Positions 13,001 to 23,367 of a DNA stretch of 64,000 nucleotides are shown in pieces (positions within the stretch are counted from its first letter, which is position 1; every line of letters begins with the position of its first letter). Position numbers and translations under genes: made by a program. This DNA comes from Fistularia commersonii (Eukaryota; Chordata; Actinopteri; Syngnathiformes; Fistulariidae). Below the pieces are notes generated by a model. It did not search any database. It had not been told where the DNA came from and saw only the letters and a program-made list of their open reading frames with translations. The stretch is from NCBI GenBank assembly GCA_037954325.1, contig JBBMNZ010000013.1, positions 6,187,501-6,251,500 on the forward strand. Reading direction: 5' to 3'.

Positions 13001-16000
13001 AGGAGGGAGCAGCTCTGCATCTGAATTACTGGTCTGAGATCGTGGATGTATTTTTCTGTCTTTGCAAATTCACGCCTGCTTCAAAAGTGAGCTTGAAGCG
13101 AAATTAAGTTTGCCTTTGGACTTTGTCATTTACATTATTTAGACATCAATAAAGTTGGGGTTAATCAATAGTGCATACTTATGTACGTAATCATGTAGTG
13201 ATTACATGGAGTGATTTTTACAGTATTTTGTACCCTCTTTTACAGCTATGACACAAGATTTTTCACATATCTTTAATTCCATTCAGGAAAACCTTGCTGC
13301 ACCGGAGCTCAGTGATTATCTGAAGATATTCAGGTTCTCAAGTTCTCATTTTCCATTTCTTCTTTTCATGCAGTGCAACTCCATTGAAAATACTAAAAAA
13401 ACAACTATTGCATGCAACTAATTTGTTACTTATTTCTCTATATTGATCAGTGATTTCTTGACAAATCCCTACAGCTGTAACAACAGTGAATTCTGTTTCA
13501 GGCCAAAAAGGCTGACTTTAAAAGGATACAAGCAGTACTGGTTCAAGTTCCAGGACACTTCCATCTCTTACTTCAAGAGTAAAGAGGAGAGCCTTGGAGA
13601 GCCAATTCAGCAGATCAACCTCAAAGGTACAGAATATGTTGTTTGAATTTTTAATAACCTACATTACACGCAACTAATTGTCCTTTTTGCTGATCACAGT
13701 TCACTACAGTGAGCTACCAAGGTTGTCTAAAATCAATGTGATAAAATCTTTTGTGGCTGTAATAATGCATGGGGTATTTTAAAAAAACAAAACAATGAAA
13801 ATGTCTGGCTAAATTTTTATCACAGCTCTGAAAAAAAGATCTTATGAACCACTGTTCAGTAATTGACATGCATCTGGCAAAAGTGTAATGGTTTCCAAGC
13901 CAGGGAACTCTTGTCCAATTATTAAGAGGAACCTAAAGGGCAGAACTCCACTTCAATATTAATTGATTCATTTGACAGAAATGACAGTGTTTTTATTGGG
14001 AAAAAAAAAGATGGTTTGGCTGCTGCAGTCCTTGATCTCTGTCAAAGACTGCTATATCTATCACATCAAGTTTCATTTCGCATGAGACAGGGGACTCATT
14101 TGAACACAGTGAGTCAATATGTATGAATAGTTACATTAAGTGAAAACAAAGAAATTTGACATATAGCATTCCAGTCCAAAAACCATGATGAATGAAAACT
14201 GCCATAATGAGGAAAAAGCAAGCACCCTTTTTTCCATGTGTGTTGTAATCCCTATTTCCTCTCAATATTAGATTCAAAATAGGAGAAAAAAATTATGTGA
14301 TTAATGATGTACTTATCCACCCTGGGATAAAGATACAGGCAGAGGCTTTGTGAATACTGGCACCATTGTTAACAAACTGTAAAACAAGTGTCCTGGTAAT
14401 CCATGGCAATCAACTCAAGAGGTGTTGAGATTTACTGAAAAGCAAGATTGCATCTAGGGATTATTGGGACTGATCCTTTGGGGCACTTGATGTCTGCACC
14501 AGATGTTACATCAATCCCATCTGTTACTTCCATGGAGACTTAGTGGGTGGATTTTCTGTTCACTAAATCTTGAACATTGTCATAGCTCAAATCAACCTCT
14601 TAAGGACCCTAATTTGTTCTTTGAGTGTGCGTGTTGTATGATTTCCTTTTCACACAGGCTGCGAAGTGGCTCCAGACGTAAATGTTGGGTTGCAGAAGTT
14701 CCTAATCAGGTTGCTGATACCAGCGCCTGAGGGAATGAACGAGGTGTACCTGCGCTGTGAAAATGTGAGGCAAAACAAAATTACGGTCACTCATTTGTAT
14801 GCGTCGCATCATCCATCGCATCCACATCTCTACAATCTTTGCATCATTTGTGTGCATCTCCAGGAGCAGCAGTACGCTCAGTGGATGGCTGGTTGTCGAG
14901 TGGCCTCCAAAGGAAAAAGCCTGGCAGACAGCAGTTTCCCGAGCGAGATCGAGAGCATTCGCTCATTCCTGGCGATGCAAAAAACCTCGTCTAGTTCCCA
15001 TGGCAACTCATATGCTACAGACGAAAGCTTCAACACCCATAGCCTTGTATCACCACGCTACCATAAGAAGTATAAAGTCAAACAGGTACAAGACAGAAGA
15101 CGGAACATGTGTATTTTGTGTTATACACACACACACACACTCACGCACACACACAAACACGCACGCACACACATAAACGCTTCTTTTTTTTTAGATTCTA
15201 TCGTGTCTTGACAAGGTCTGCTACTGTCGAGCTTCGAACTACGGGATCACATGTATTATTTATCTATTGATTCTGCACATTTTGCAAGCAGCAGAAATTG
15301 CCTTTCTCTGGACATTCATTTGGCATTGCTGATTGAACTTTTTGGCCGCAACTTCTTATGAGTTTAAACGCGAAGCGGCAAATCTGTAATTACCTCTGAC
15401 ATTTTGACTTCATGTCTGACCCTGCAGTTGACCCCTCGTATCCTGGACGCGTACCAGAATGTGAATCAACTCTCACTGACAGATGCAGTGATGCGGTTCT
15501 TGCAGATCTGGCAGGCACTGCCTAACTTTGGTCTTTCATACGTTGTTGTCAGGTAAAATTTGAGTACACCTTCAAGCAATTAAGGATTTATTCAGTGCCA
15601 GTGAACATATACCATAATATACAAATGTGAAGCTGAATACATACATCAGATTGTAATCAGTGTAGCTGACTTCCTCATACCTTATATCAGGGGTGTCAAA
15701 CTCATTTTGGTCCGGGGGCCGCATACGGCTTAATTCGATGTCAAGGGGGCCGACCAGAATATCATTACCTAGAAGTAACACGAAGTCAAAATTTGTCCTT
15801 TGTTTTAGTGTAAAGGAGGTTAACCGTTAAATTATAAAAATTTGTATATGTAATGAACTGTTCCTCTAATCTAAACACATGATAAATTAATATTAACAAT
15901 TAATATTAACAAAGAATGGATGAAATTACACCCTAAAAATATTGAGTTAGAAGAGAAAATCTTGTCACTGTGGGAAAATTTGCCACTAGAATTTATTATA

Positions 16001-17577
16001 AAATTGATTGGTGGCATGTATCAAAGGAGATGTCATGTTCGCAAGGCTAATGGTGGTTATTCTGGTTATTAAATCAATCTTTTTAATTTTGCCCGTTTTT
16101 TTTCGCTATCATTTTTGTGTTTTTTATAGATAATTTTTTTCATCAAAAATTCATTTTGCTTTCAAATTGTGAGGCAAAAAATACGTTACAGTTACTTTTT
16201 CATTTTTTCCTTGTCTGTTTTTTTTTTACACCCACTGTATCAAACCCCCTGATGCATGTGAGAAAAAAACACGCTGAGACCCCTGCCTTATATGATGTGA
16301 TTATAAATCTTTTAAGGTTGAATTTCCATTTTTATAACCAAAATCAAACACTACAGTTAGGAGAAAGAGGGAATAGAAAAAAATGGAAGATCAGTCAAAC
16401 TGCAACCAAGAGTGAAAGAGTGAAGCTATCCTCCACAAAAAAAAAAAAAATCTGTACCGTTTGAAAAATCACCAAAGGATTAAACACTTTTCATATTCAA
16501 ATCTTTGAACTATGACGTGGAATGTGGGGTGTTTTTGTCAAATAGGTTCAAAGGCAGCCGTAAAGATGAGGTTCTAGGCATCGCCCCAAATCGCCTGATC
16601 CGGATCGACCTGGGTGTGGGAGATGTGGTGCAAACCTGGCGCTACAACAACATGAAGCAGTGGAATGTCAACTGGGACATACGACAGGTGATATATGCTT
16701 TAATGTCGGTGTTGACGGTGTAAAATGATGAATTAAGTTTACCTATGTAGGTTGCATTTCTGTGCATTTCTTTCGAACTTTTCAAGTTATGCTAATCATA
16801 CAATAAAAAAACATGCAACTCACATTATAAAGTAACCAACAACTCTAGGAAACTTCAGGGTTCCCTTCAACTATCCTAAAAAATATTCCCAATCCTGGGA
16901 TCCATCAAGTACATCTCATCTCATTTCTTTAGTTTATGTGCCTTAAAAAGTCTTACCTTGGCCAAAAAGACTTGTGCGTGTGTGGCATTAGTGACTAGAA
17001 AGCTATTATGAATTCCGCTAGGGCAGCGAGGAGTGTACTTCTTGAGAATCTGAAATCCCAATATGTTCCTTTCCAATGTCCCTGGGACAGAATAACGGAG
17101 CTCTGCTGTTATTTTGGCTAATAATCCAAGCAGAGTAAATTTGCTCCCAGTCCATTTTCAAACTTTTTGTTTTTATATTTTTTTTTTCCATGTTGGGAAA
17201 CTACATTAAATATTAGATCAAAAATATTCACAATTTTATAACTTTTTCAGTATCTCTTATAATGACGTTTAGGGTTTGTGCAGGTCAAAGCCAACCTTTT
17301 GAAGGAACGTCAGTTATTGGAATTTCATTTCCAGAGCATCAACTCCCAAGTTAACTTTAAAAGGTCCAATTCATATTTTGTTTTTTGATTTCTCCAGGTG
17401 GCCATTGAGTTCCAAGGGAACATCAACATTGCCTTCAGCTGTGTGACCGCTGACTGTAAAATTGTTCATGAGTTTATTGGAGGCTACATTTTCATGTCTA
17501 CACGCGGTCTTGGGAAGAGCGACACACTGAACGAGGAGCTCTTCCTCCAATTGACCGGCGGGCACGAGGCTCTCTGA
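7026..17577 (+). CDS. fermt3: Fermitin family homolog 3 (kindlin-3)
   Basis: Kindlin-3 binds integrin beta tails in blood cells and, with talin, activates integrins. Coding exons: 7026-7149, 8755-8988, 10621-10737, 10977-11145, 12501-12603, 12677-12784, 12897-13031, 13287-13333, 13502-13626, 14658-14764, 14864-15085, 15428-15552, 16546-16687 and 17398-17577. All have GT-AG borders and keep phase, giving 645 aa (human 667). F0 covers about residues 1-90; F1 has the WSDYGLWWEQK signature and a lysine-rich stretch before DEVYDLSEV. F2 is split around the PH domain (PKRLTLKGYKQYW, from about residue 347). F3 carries the integrin-contacting Gln577-Trp578 pair in MKQWNVNWDIRQ and ends in LTGGHEAL. 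The ATG at 7026 has a good context (cagcATGG) and lies one base after a splice acceptor. Mammalian kindlin-3 has roughly 14 extra N-terminal residues not seen here. An AATAAA follows at 18077. Teleosts may have two fermt3 paralogues, and I cannot say which this is. Confidence 0.96.
7196..7640. repeat. Probable decayed hAT-like repeat
   Basis: In fermt3 intron 1. The segment begins 'ctcaggggccaggaaccttttt' (broken copy) with 'gagagc' and 'gagagccatat' motifs and ends around 'aaggagccatatgccgtcacc'. These phrases resemble the ends of Charlie-like hAT elements in fish. No clean terminal repeats or target duplication can be set, so the limits are approximate. Confidence 0.4.
7688..7842 (+). repeat. 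(GAGAAC/GAGAAT)n hexanucleotide repeat
   Basis: A purine-only tandem array in fermt3 intron 1. It consists of AAGAAT/GAGAAT variants at the edges and a core of about twelve GAGAAC units (one GAGACC), about 155 bp in all. It creates long artificial open frames (Asn-Glu and Arg-Thr repeats) that are not genes. Confidence 0.9.
11380..11532 (-). mobile_element. LINE fragment (antisense), RTE-like family
   Basis: In fermt3 intron 4. Segments such as 'cttttcccttcaggggttcc' and 'cataaatcttctcttaggtc' are the reverse complement of the 3' end of the same non-LTR retrotransposon found at 30831-31290. Only about 150 bp remain and no reading frame survives. Confidence 0.6.
12118..12365 (+). repeat. L2-like retroelement tail or derived SINE
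   Basis: In fermt3 intron 4, upstream of exon 5. It carries the fish repeat phrases 'ccatctatccatctgccgct', 'gatcccagctgtcatcgggc' and 'ttggactgtgtgaggaaacc'. A shorter relative at about 35690-35800 (with 'ctatcccagctgtctttggg') lies downstream of bscl2. Confidence 0.6.
15688..16285 (+). mobile_element. Non-autonomous hAT transposon with 8-bp TSD
   Basis: This 598-bp element sits in fermt3 intron 12. It starts CAGGGGTGTCAAACTCA and ends GCTGAGACCCCTG, so the termini form an imperfect inverted repeat of about 13 bp. It is flanked on both sides by the identical octamer CCTTATAT (15680-15687 and 16286-16293), the 8-bp target duplication expected for hAT insertions. It has no transposase frame, so mobility would depend on an autonomous relative. 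A truncated copy lies at about 6410-6800. Confidence 0.85.
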
Positions 17578-19256
17578 GACTAAACCAAATGAAAAATCTG
17601 GATCACAACTTTCTCTCCCTTCTGCCTCTCAGCAGTGGAAACTATACATTTTACATCAGCGACCATGAAATGATTGGAACCGTATGCCAGAGTATCAACA
17701 CCCTCGAGGTCACTGCCGTCAAATATATGTTAAAATGCACATTCCCTTTCTATTAAAGAAGCACACATACATGCCTGCACAAATATCTTATACAAGAGTA
17801 TTTTCACCGTATTCAAGCAGTATGACAAAGTAGCCGAGCACCTTCTTCACCTCGATCAGCAGCTTTGACAGTGAAACAAACATTAATGGTTGTATCACCC
17901 AGCAGAAATTTTTATTATTTGCTTCAGACAATTGAGACTTTCTCTAATTAAAAATCAGGATGTAAACTGCTTTTTTTTTTGTGAAGCATTAAGCTCTCAG
18001 CAAATATCATGTTAGGTCCAAAGGTTAGAAAATGAAGATACATACAATACAATATGACCAAGTAAACATTTGTAAAAATAAATGGAGCAATTCATCCTCA
18101 ACTGTTTTTTGGCATCTTTCTTCTCAACATGTGCTGTGCCCACGTTTCTGCATACTCGAATAAAATGGTTAAAGCGGTCCGTTAGCAGAAACCACATCCC
18201 ATACATCCCTCCATTTGTTTCTAAATGGTGGTGTCTGGTTGTTTGGCTGTTGGTCACGAAACAGTGTAAAACTGCTTAGTGAAATTATCATGGGGCTAAA
18301 TGAGGGAATTTATTTGGAACGAACAACATTTTAGAAAAAGTGGATTATGAATTCAAAATTAAGCCAAATTATTAACAATTGAAAATGTATATCACAACAA
18401 ATCTGAAAAAGTAAGAAATGGAACAAACTTAAGTCCTGATTTTAGTAGCTCTGCAGTGTTACAGTTCTAAAACCATTTTTTTAGAAGTTTATTCACCCTC
18501 AAATGTATTTTGTGTGTGTCATACAGCATATATTTTCTTTTCTTCTTTTTAATGCAGAGCAATAAATCTTGGGTTGAGGCGAGTTATAGTTTTTACATTT
18601 TCCTTTTAAGCTGATTACAAGGTAGGTTTTTGGTCATTTCCAAGTTGTTAATTTTTACTCATCTTGAGCTCTAGTTTTCAAATGTTCCAATATAACCAAC
18701 CTAATATGACAGAAGCATTACTGTCCAGCCAATTTCTCAAAAATTCTGTTTATTTTCCTCAAATTTATTTTTTTTCCCAATTTTATGACCATGCCTGTAA
18801 TTTTGACATAATAAAAGGCAAAACCATATCCATTTATTTTCCATGAAATGCCGAGTAGGGAACCGCAGATTCAACAGCAAGTCAGTACACAAACCTGAGA
18901 AAACCAATGTATCATCTCATGTTCTGGAGTTTGCCTAATTCAACTTACTTGATGTTGCTGTTATTCAGCATAAAACATATGATCATAATTTGGAATAACT
19001 TTATACATGATACATTTATTACACCCTTTATGAGAGATGAAAAAATATCACTCCAGTCCCACTGAGGATTTTTATATTGTTGCCACATTCTCCTCTTTAT
19101 TGCCTTACTGAGACTCTATAGAAATTAGCTCCACTGTAGTAAGGAACCTGTCTTGTGTCGCTAAAGCAGTGGTAGGATGCTTCCTGAAACACAGCAAATC
19201 CATTTCAGACAACAGTGAAATGCTGCCTCTTTGTTCACTTTCAAAAGCAAAACATC
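17578..19256. other. Convergent 3' region fermt3/trpt1
   Basis: The 3' flanks of two converging genes. The fermt3 side has an AATAAA at 18077-18082. On the trpt1 side, read on the minus strand, an AATAAA lies at 19020-19015, about 240 nt after the stop. I see no further gene; the rest is AT-rich and without clear repeats. Confidence 0.6.
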
Positions 19257-19640
19257 TTAATTAATACTCATATTATTTTTCTTACTAGTAGGTCCCAGTT
19301 TCATGGCTCGACTGAAGTATTTAGGCAGAAGTTTTCCCTCTGAATTGCCTGCAGTCAACACCACGTTGTTCTCTGACAAGTAGAACTCAATGCCATCTGT
19401 ACAACCAGACAGAGTAAAACCACAAGTAAAGGTCTAATAATATCCCGACTGAAAAGCGTTTCTTTTGGATGGATGCCATTTGTGTCTGATCTTACCTGCA
19501 AGAGCCTTCGGCACATCAATAAAAATAGCTAGATCACAGTCTTTTCTCATACCTGGAGAAAAATACAATAACACATTTTTGTGAGACATATAGACATGGT
19601 AACACAGCCTTTATCAAAGACAGAAGTATACACACACACA

Positions 19641-19718
<78 letters not shown>

Positions 19719-21256
19719 ATTACCACTAATGACACCATCATCTCCTGGCAAGCCTAAGGCCAGATGAATATGTGTCCTCTTCATGCGGCTCAGGCCCTGC
19801 TGCTGAATGGAGCTCCAGTTGCGGATGTAGGACCCATGGACGACCTCAGCAGGGCAGTGCGGAGAATCAGACATGATCGGCCTCAGCTCCAAATCTTTTA
19901 CCTGACCAGGACAATGACAGTAGCATTAGCACAAACCTAGATTTTAGTAGCAAGGGTAATTGTTACCAATTTCAACTGAACTGTGAGAAGACCAAAAGAA
20001 TAATACTGACCTGAAAATTTGATTTAAAGTGATATATTTTTGGTGTAGACTGTAATAATGCATACTGTCACAATTGTCAGATCTACAAAATCTATATGCA
20101 AACTCAGGGTCACAAGATTCCATCTACAATTCTGAGTAAAGGGAATGCTCAGCACTTAACAAAGCAAGTACCAATCAAAAACCCTTGTATGCTTGCTTAC
20201 TGATGCAATAATGTCTCCTACTGCATGTTTCAGTCTGTTTTCTCCACACCAAATAGGCACCTTATCAGAATTTTACTCCACACCTGTACTGTATGTCCCT
20301 GGTTGGCTCGAATCTGCATGCGGCCATTCTCTGGATGGGGACGAAGCTTAAAGCGCTGTTTGTCATTTGTTGTCACGACTCTCTCCAAATCTTCCAGTGA
20401 ATATGAGTTGAACTGAGGGTGAGCTAGGAGGTCCTCCACATAGAGGAAGCCATCTACAGATATAGTAGAAATTGTAAGTTTAGCTGATGCCATATTGTAA
20501 AGAGTGTTCTTAGTGTAAATTACATATTTTGCAACAATGCAACACAATATTTGGCCTATAAAGAATGCAAATTCATGCTTTCTGTCTCGGTACACAAAAT
20601 AATTAATAAATACTTTGCTTGTGTCTTCAGTACCAAATATTGACAAAGCACTGTGAAAAAGAATTTCAAGAATTCTTTCCCATTTTTCTCAACTTTTAGG
20701 AATTCTTGCTTGTTTATTTCCTTTATCTTCATATTAATACTGTTGTGACATGATTTGAATATGAGATAAAATCCTTGTAACTAAATCAAAATACAAAACG
20801 GAAACATATCATTACAAAACTACTGAAGCATGTATGCTATTTTCTTTCTCCTTGCAAATCTACCTGAATCAAGAAAATATCTGAAATATACTCAAGAATC
20901 CTTCCCAAAGATTTTTCAGTCAAGCTGTGAGACATCCAGCCTGAATCAGCTCACCTGCACCAATGTGAAGACCCATCTGGGGGGCTCCATGTCGAAGAGC
21001 ATAAGACAGAGATTTAGACAGTCTGACATCTCTATCCTGGAGGGAAGATGGCACAAGACATAACACATGTTCAAATTTAATCATTTTTAACAATAAGTCT
21101 GCTGTTCTGTTTCACAATCCCAACCTTAGACACCCACTGGGAGTTGGAATGAAAAATTAGCCTTTGGGATTTTACTGAAACTTCATAACGTCTCACCTCT
21201 TCTTTACGATTCTCCCTCCTTACTCTCCCTCTTCTCCCTCCTCTGGAAGTGCTCAT
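19257..21256 (-). CDS. trpt1: tRNA 2'-phosphotransferase 1
   Basis: Tpt1/KptA enzymes move the 2'-phosphate left at spliced tRNA junctions onto NAD+, giving ADP-ribose 1'',2''-cyclic phosphate. Exons on the minus strand: 21256-21197, 21036-20955, 20453-20284, 19901-19724, 19552-19496 and 19396-19257. Every junction is GT-AG and in phase, giving 228 aa. After a short basic N-terminus come the family motifs: LSKSLSYALRHGAP with the catalytic Arg-His, IRANQGHTVQ with the second conserved Arg, RTHIHLALGLPGDDGVISG, and CDLAIFIDVPKALADGI. It ends in LLPKYFSRAMKLGP. The Arg-His-Arg-Arg active-site set appears intact. It converges with fermt3 and is head-to-head with zbtb3. In human, TRPT1 is also next to FERMT3, which supports the assignment. 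A (CA)n block lies in intron 4. Confidence 0.96.
19629..19715. repeat. (CA)n microsatellite in trpt1 intron 4
   Basis: An almost pure CA/TG dinucleotide run of about 87 bp with one TACA interruption. It starts only about 9 nt beyond the donor of trpt1 exon 4, so on the transcript it forms a (UG)n tract close to the 5' splice site. Confidence 0.95.
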
Positions 21257-23367
21257 AGTCTTGCAGGCTTATATGCAGTCAGTGTGTTGTCTGTCTTTGT
21301 TTACACCAGGCTGGTGCTGTCACGTGATTTTACAGACTTCCGGTAAGTTGCATTCTTCCGCCTATAGGCGGCATCGTTGCTAAAACCAAACCGTCGCGGC
21401 ACAGAGGAAAAACTGTGCCCTTTTCGAAAACATCTGTCGAACTACCGGTAGGAAAATAAAAAAATAACAGTATTCCGCAATCCGGTTTCACATATCTGAA
21501 TGTGCGCGTTTTTGTTGTTGGCATGAATTTTGAAGTCGTCAGAGATTAATGTAAAATTCAGAAGGGTTTCTTCTCTCCGCTGTGGTTCGATTGATTTGTC
21601 GAAGCTACCTACTTAGCAAGGAAGTATTAGCATAGTAAGCACGGCAATACCAGCCGACGCCTGTTTCGTCTGATTTCCTCTCCAGCTCTACGTTACGGTG
21701 TTGTCTATGTCACCCGTGTTCTTCTGCCGCTCTTCTTTCTTATTACAAATATACTTAAGTCAGCCCTTAAAGGACGACAGTGGCAGCAAATCAACTGATT
21801 CGGGTGTGTCACCATGGCAACTGGGAATTGACAACTGCTCTTGAAACGCATTACTTGTTTCAATGGTGTTATATTATATACCTTATTTTTCCATTTAAAT
21901 TAACTGAATATTCAGTGAATGGTAAACAACCAAGCATTCTCCAGGACACATACATAGAATCCCAGTTCCGAAAATGTTGGGTCAATGTCAAAAACGTAAA
22001 TAAAAACAGAATGCAATGATTTACAAGTCTCATAAGCTTATATTTTATTCCCAGTAGAACGTGAACAACATATCAAATGTTGAAACTGAGGCATTTTACC
22101 ATTTTATTGGAGAAACACCCATTTTGAATTTAATGATGGCAACACCTTGCAAACAGTATTTTGAAAAGTAATTGGCACAAATGTAAAACAACTGGAAGGG
22201 TATTTGACAACAAATTAGATTTACTTGCAGCAATCAGCATCTTGACTGGGAATAAAAGGGACAATTCAGAGCCTTTCAGATGTAAAAATGGGTGGAGGAT
22301 GGAGGTCACCCATCCGTAATAAACTAACTAAAAGCTCTGGAGCAATTTCATATGATTGTTTCACAACATATTTGTGTGTACTTTGAAGTTCTACAGTGTT
22401 CAAACAATTCAGAGAATCAGGTGTAGTCTCTTAGCTCCAGGAAAAGGTTGCATTTCAAAACTGGATGATTGAAAAAGGTTGAATGGTTGATGTGATCTTC
22501 AGGCCCTCTGCCATTTACATTAAGAAACAAGCATGATTCTCTTCTAGAAATCACTGCATAGGCACAGAACACTTCAGAAATCACTGTTGATGAATAGTTT
22601 GCCATGTATCCCAACAATGAAAACTGTATGACGCAAACAAGAAGCCATATGAACACAGGCCGGAAATGTGAAACAACATACTGCATCCATCACAACAGCA
22701 TGGGTTTACCAGTAGAAAAAAATTAGGATAATCATAAATTAAGAAATCTAGCAAGAGACCCCAGAACTGTTGGGCATCAAGAAATCTATATCAGATCAGA
22801 AGGGGAAGACATTCCACTCCTAAAACTCCAGCAATTAGTCTCAGCACACTTCCCAGAATTTTGCAAACAGCTGATAAAAGAAGATGGAATATAACGCAAT
22901 GATTAACATCCCCCTGTTTCAACTATTTTTGACATATGTCACTGCATCAAATTCAAATTGCGCTAATAGTTTCCAAGAAAGGTAGAATGTCTCAGTTTCA
23001 ACATGTGAGACTCAGATCACTGAAAAACTCAGAAGAGATTTTTTGATGCATGTGACGTTCAGGCTGAATTTTGCATAAACAAACTTATTGTATGTTTTAA
23101 GCAGAGAATTTACTTTGTGTTGAGGGGTTTTCGTTTATCAAACTGTTCAACTTCATTGTGTGAAAAGTTTGCCCTCATATGTATTTAGGGTTTTTTGAAC
23201 AAGAGGGGAGGAGTTCTTCATTATTTTCTCAACAACTTTAAAGAAAACTACTTAATATAATTTCAAGATGTCGTACACAACTTTCTACTGTTCTGTTGTG
23301 GTTGAAATAATTGGCAGCTGTCTTTGCTTTTATGTCATATTGAATATGTTTCTTTTCTATTGCTCAG
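21257..23367. promoter_or_regulatory. Head-to-head promoter of trpt1 and zbtb3 plus zbtb3 5' UTR intron
   Basis: The trpt1 start codon (21256, minus) and the zbtb3 transcription unit (plus) share this region. The segment 21290-21740 is richer in CG than its surroundings and has ETS-like sites, for example CTTCCGGTAA at about 21338, consistent with a bidirectional housekeeping promoter. The zbtb3 ATG follows directly after a splice acceptor (TTGCTCAG to 23367), so at least one non-coding exon should lie near 21500-21750; its borders cannot be fixed. Most of the rest is a decayed DNA-transposon-like repeat. Confidence 0.55.
21960..23020 (+). repeat. Degenerate fish DNA-transposon-like repeat
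   Basis: The opening 'cccagttccgaaaatgttgg' with 'aatgcaatgatttacaagtc' and 'catatcaaatgttgaaactg' is a widespread fish repeat consensus. The 14-mer ATGTTGAAACTGAG near 22079 recurs inverted near 22994 (CTCAGTTTCAACAT), suggesting subterminal inverted repeats of one old element. No transposase frame is intact and the ends are uncertain. Confidence 0.5.
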
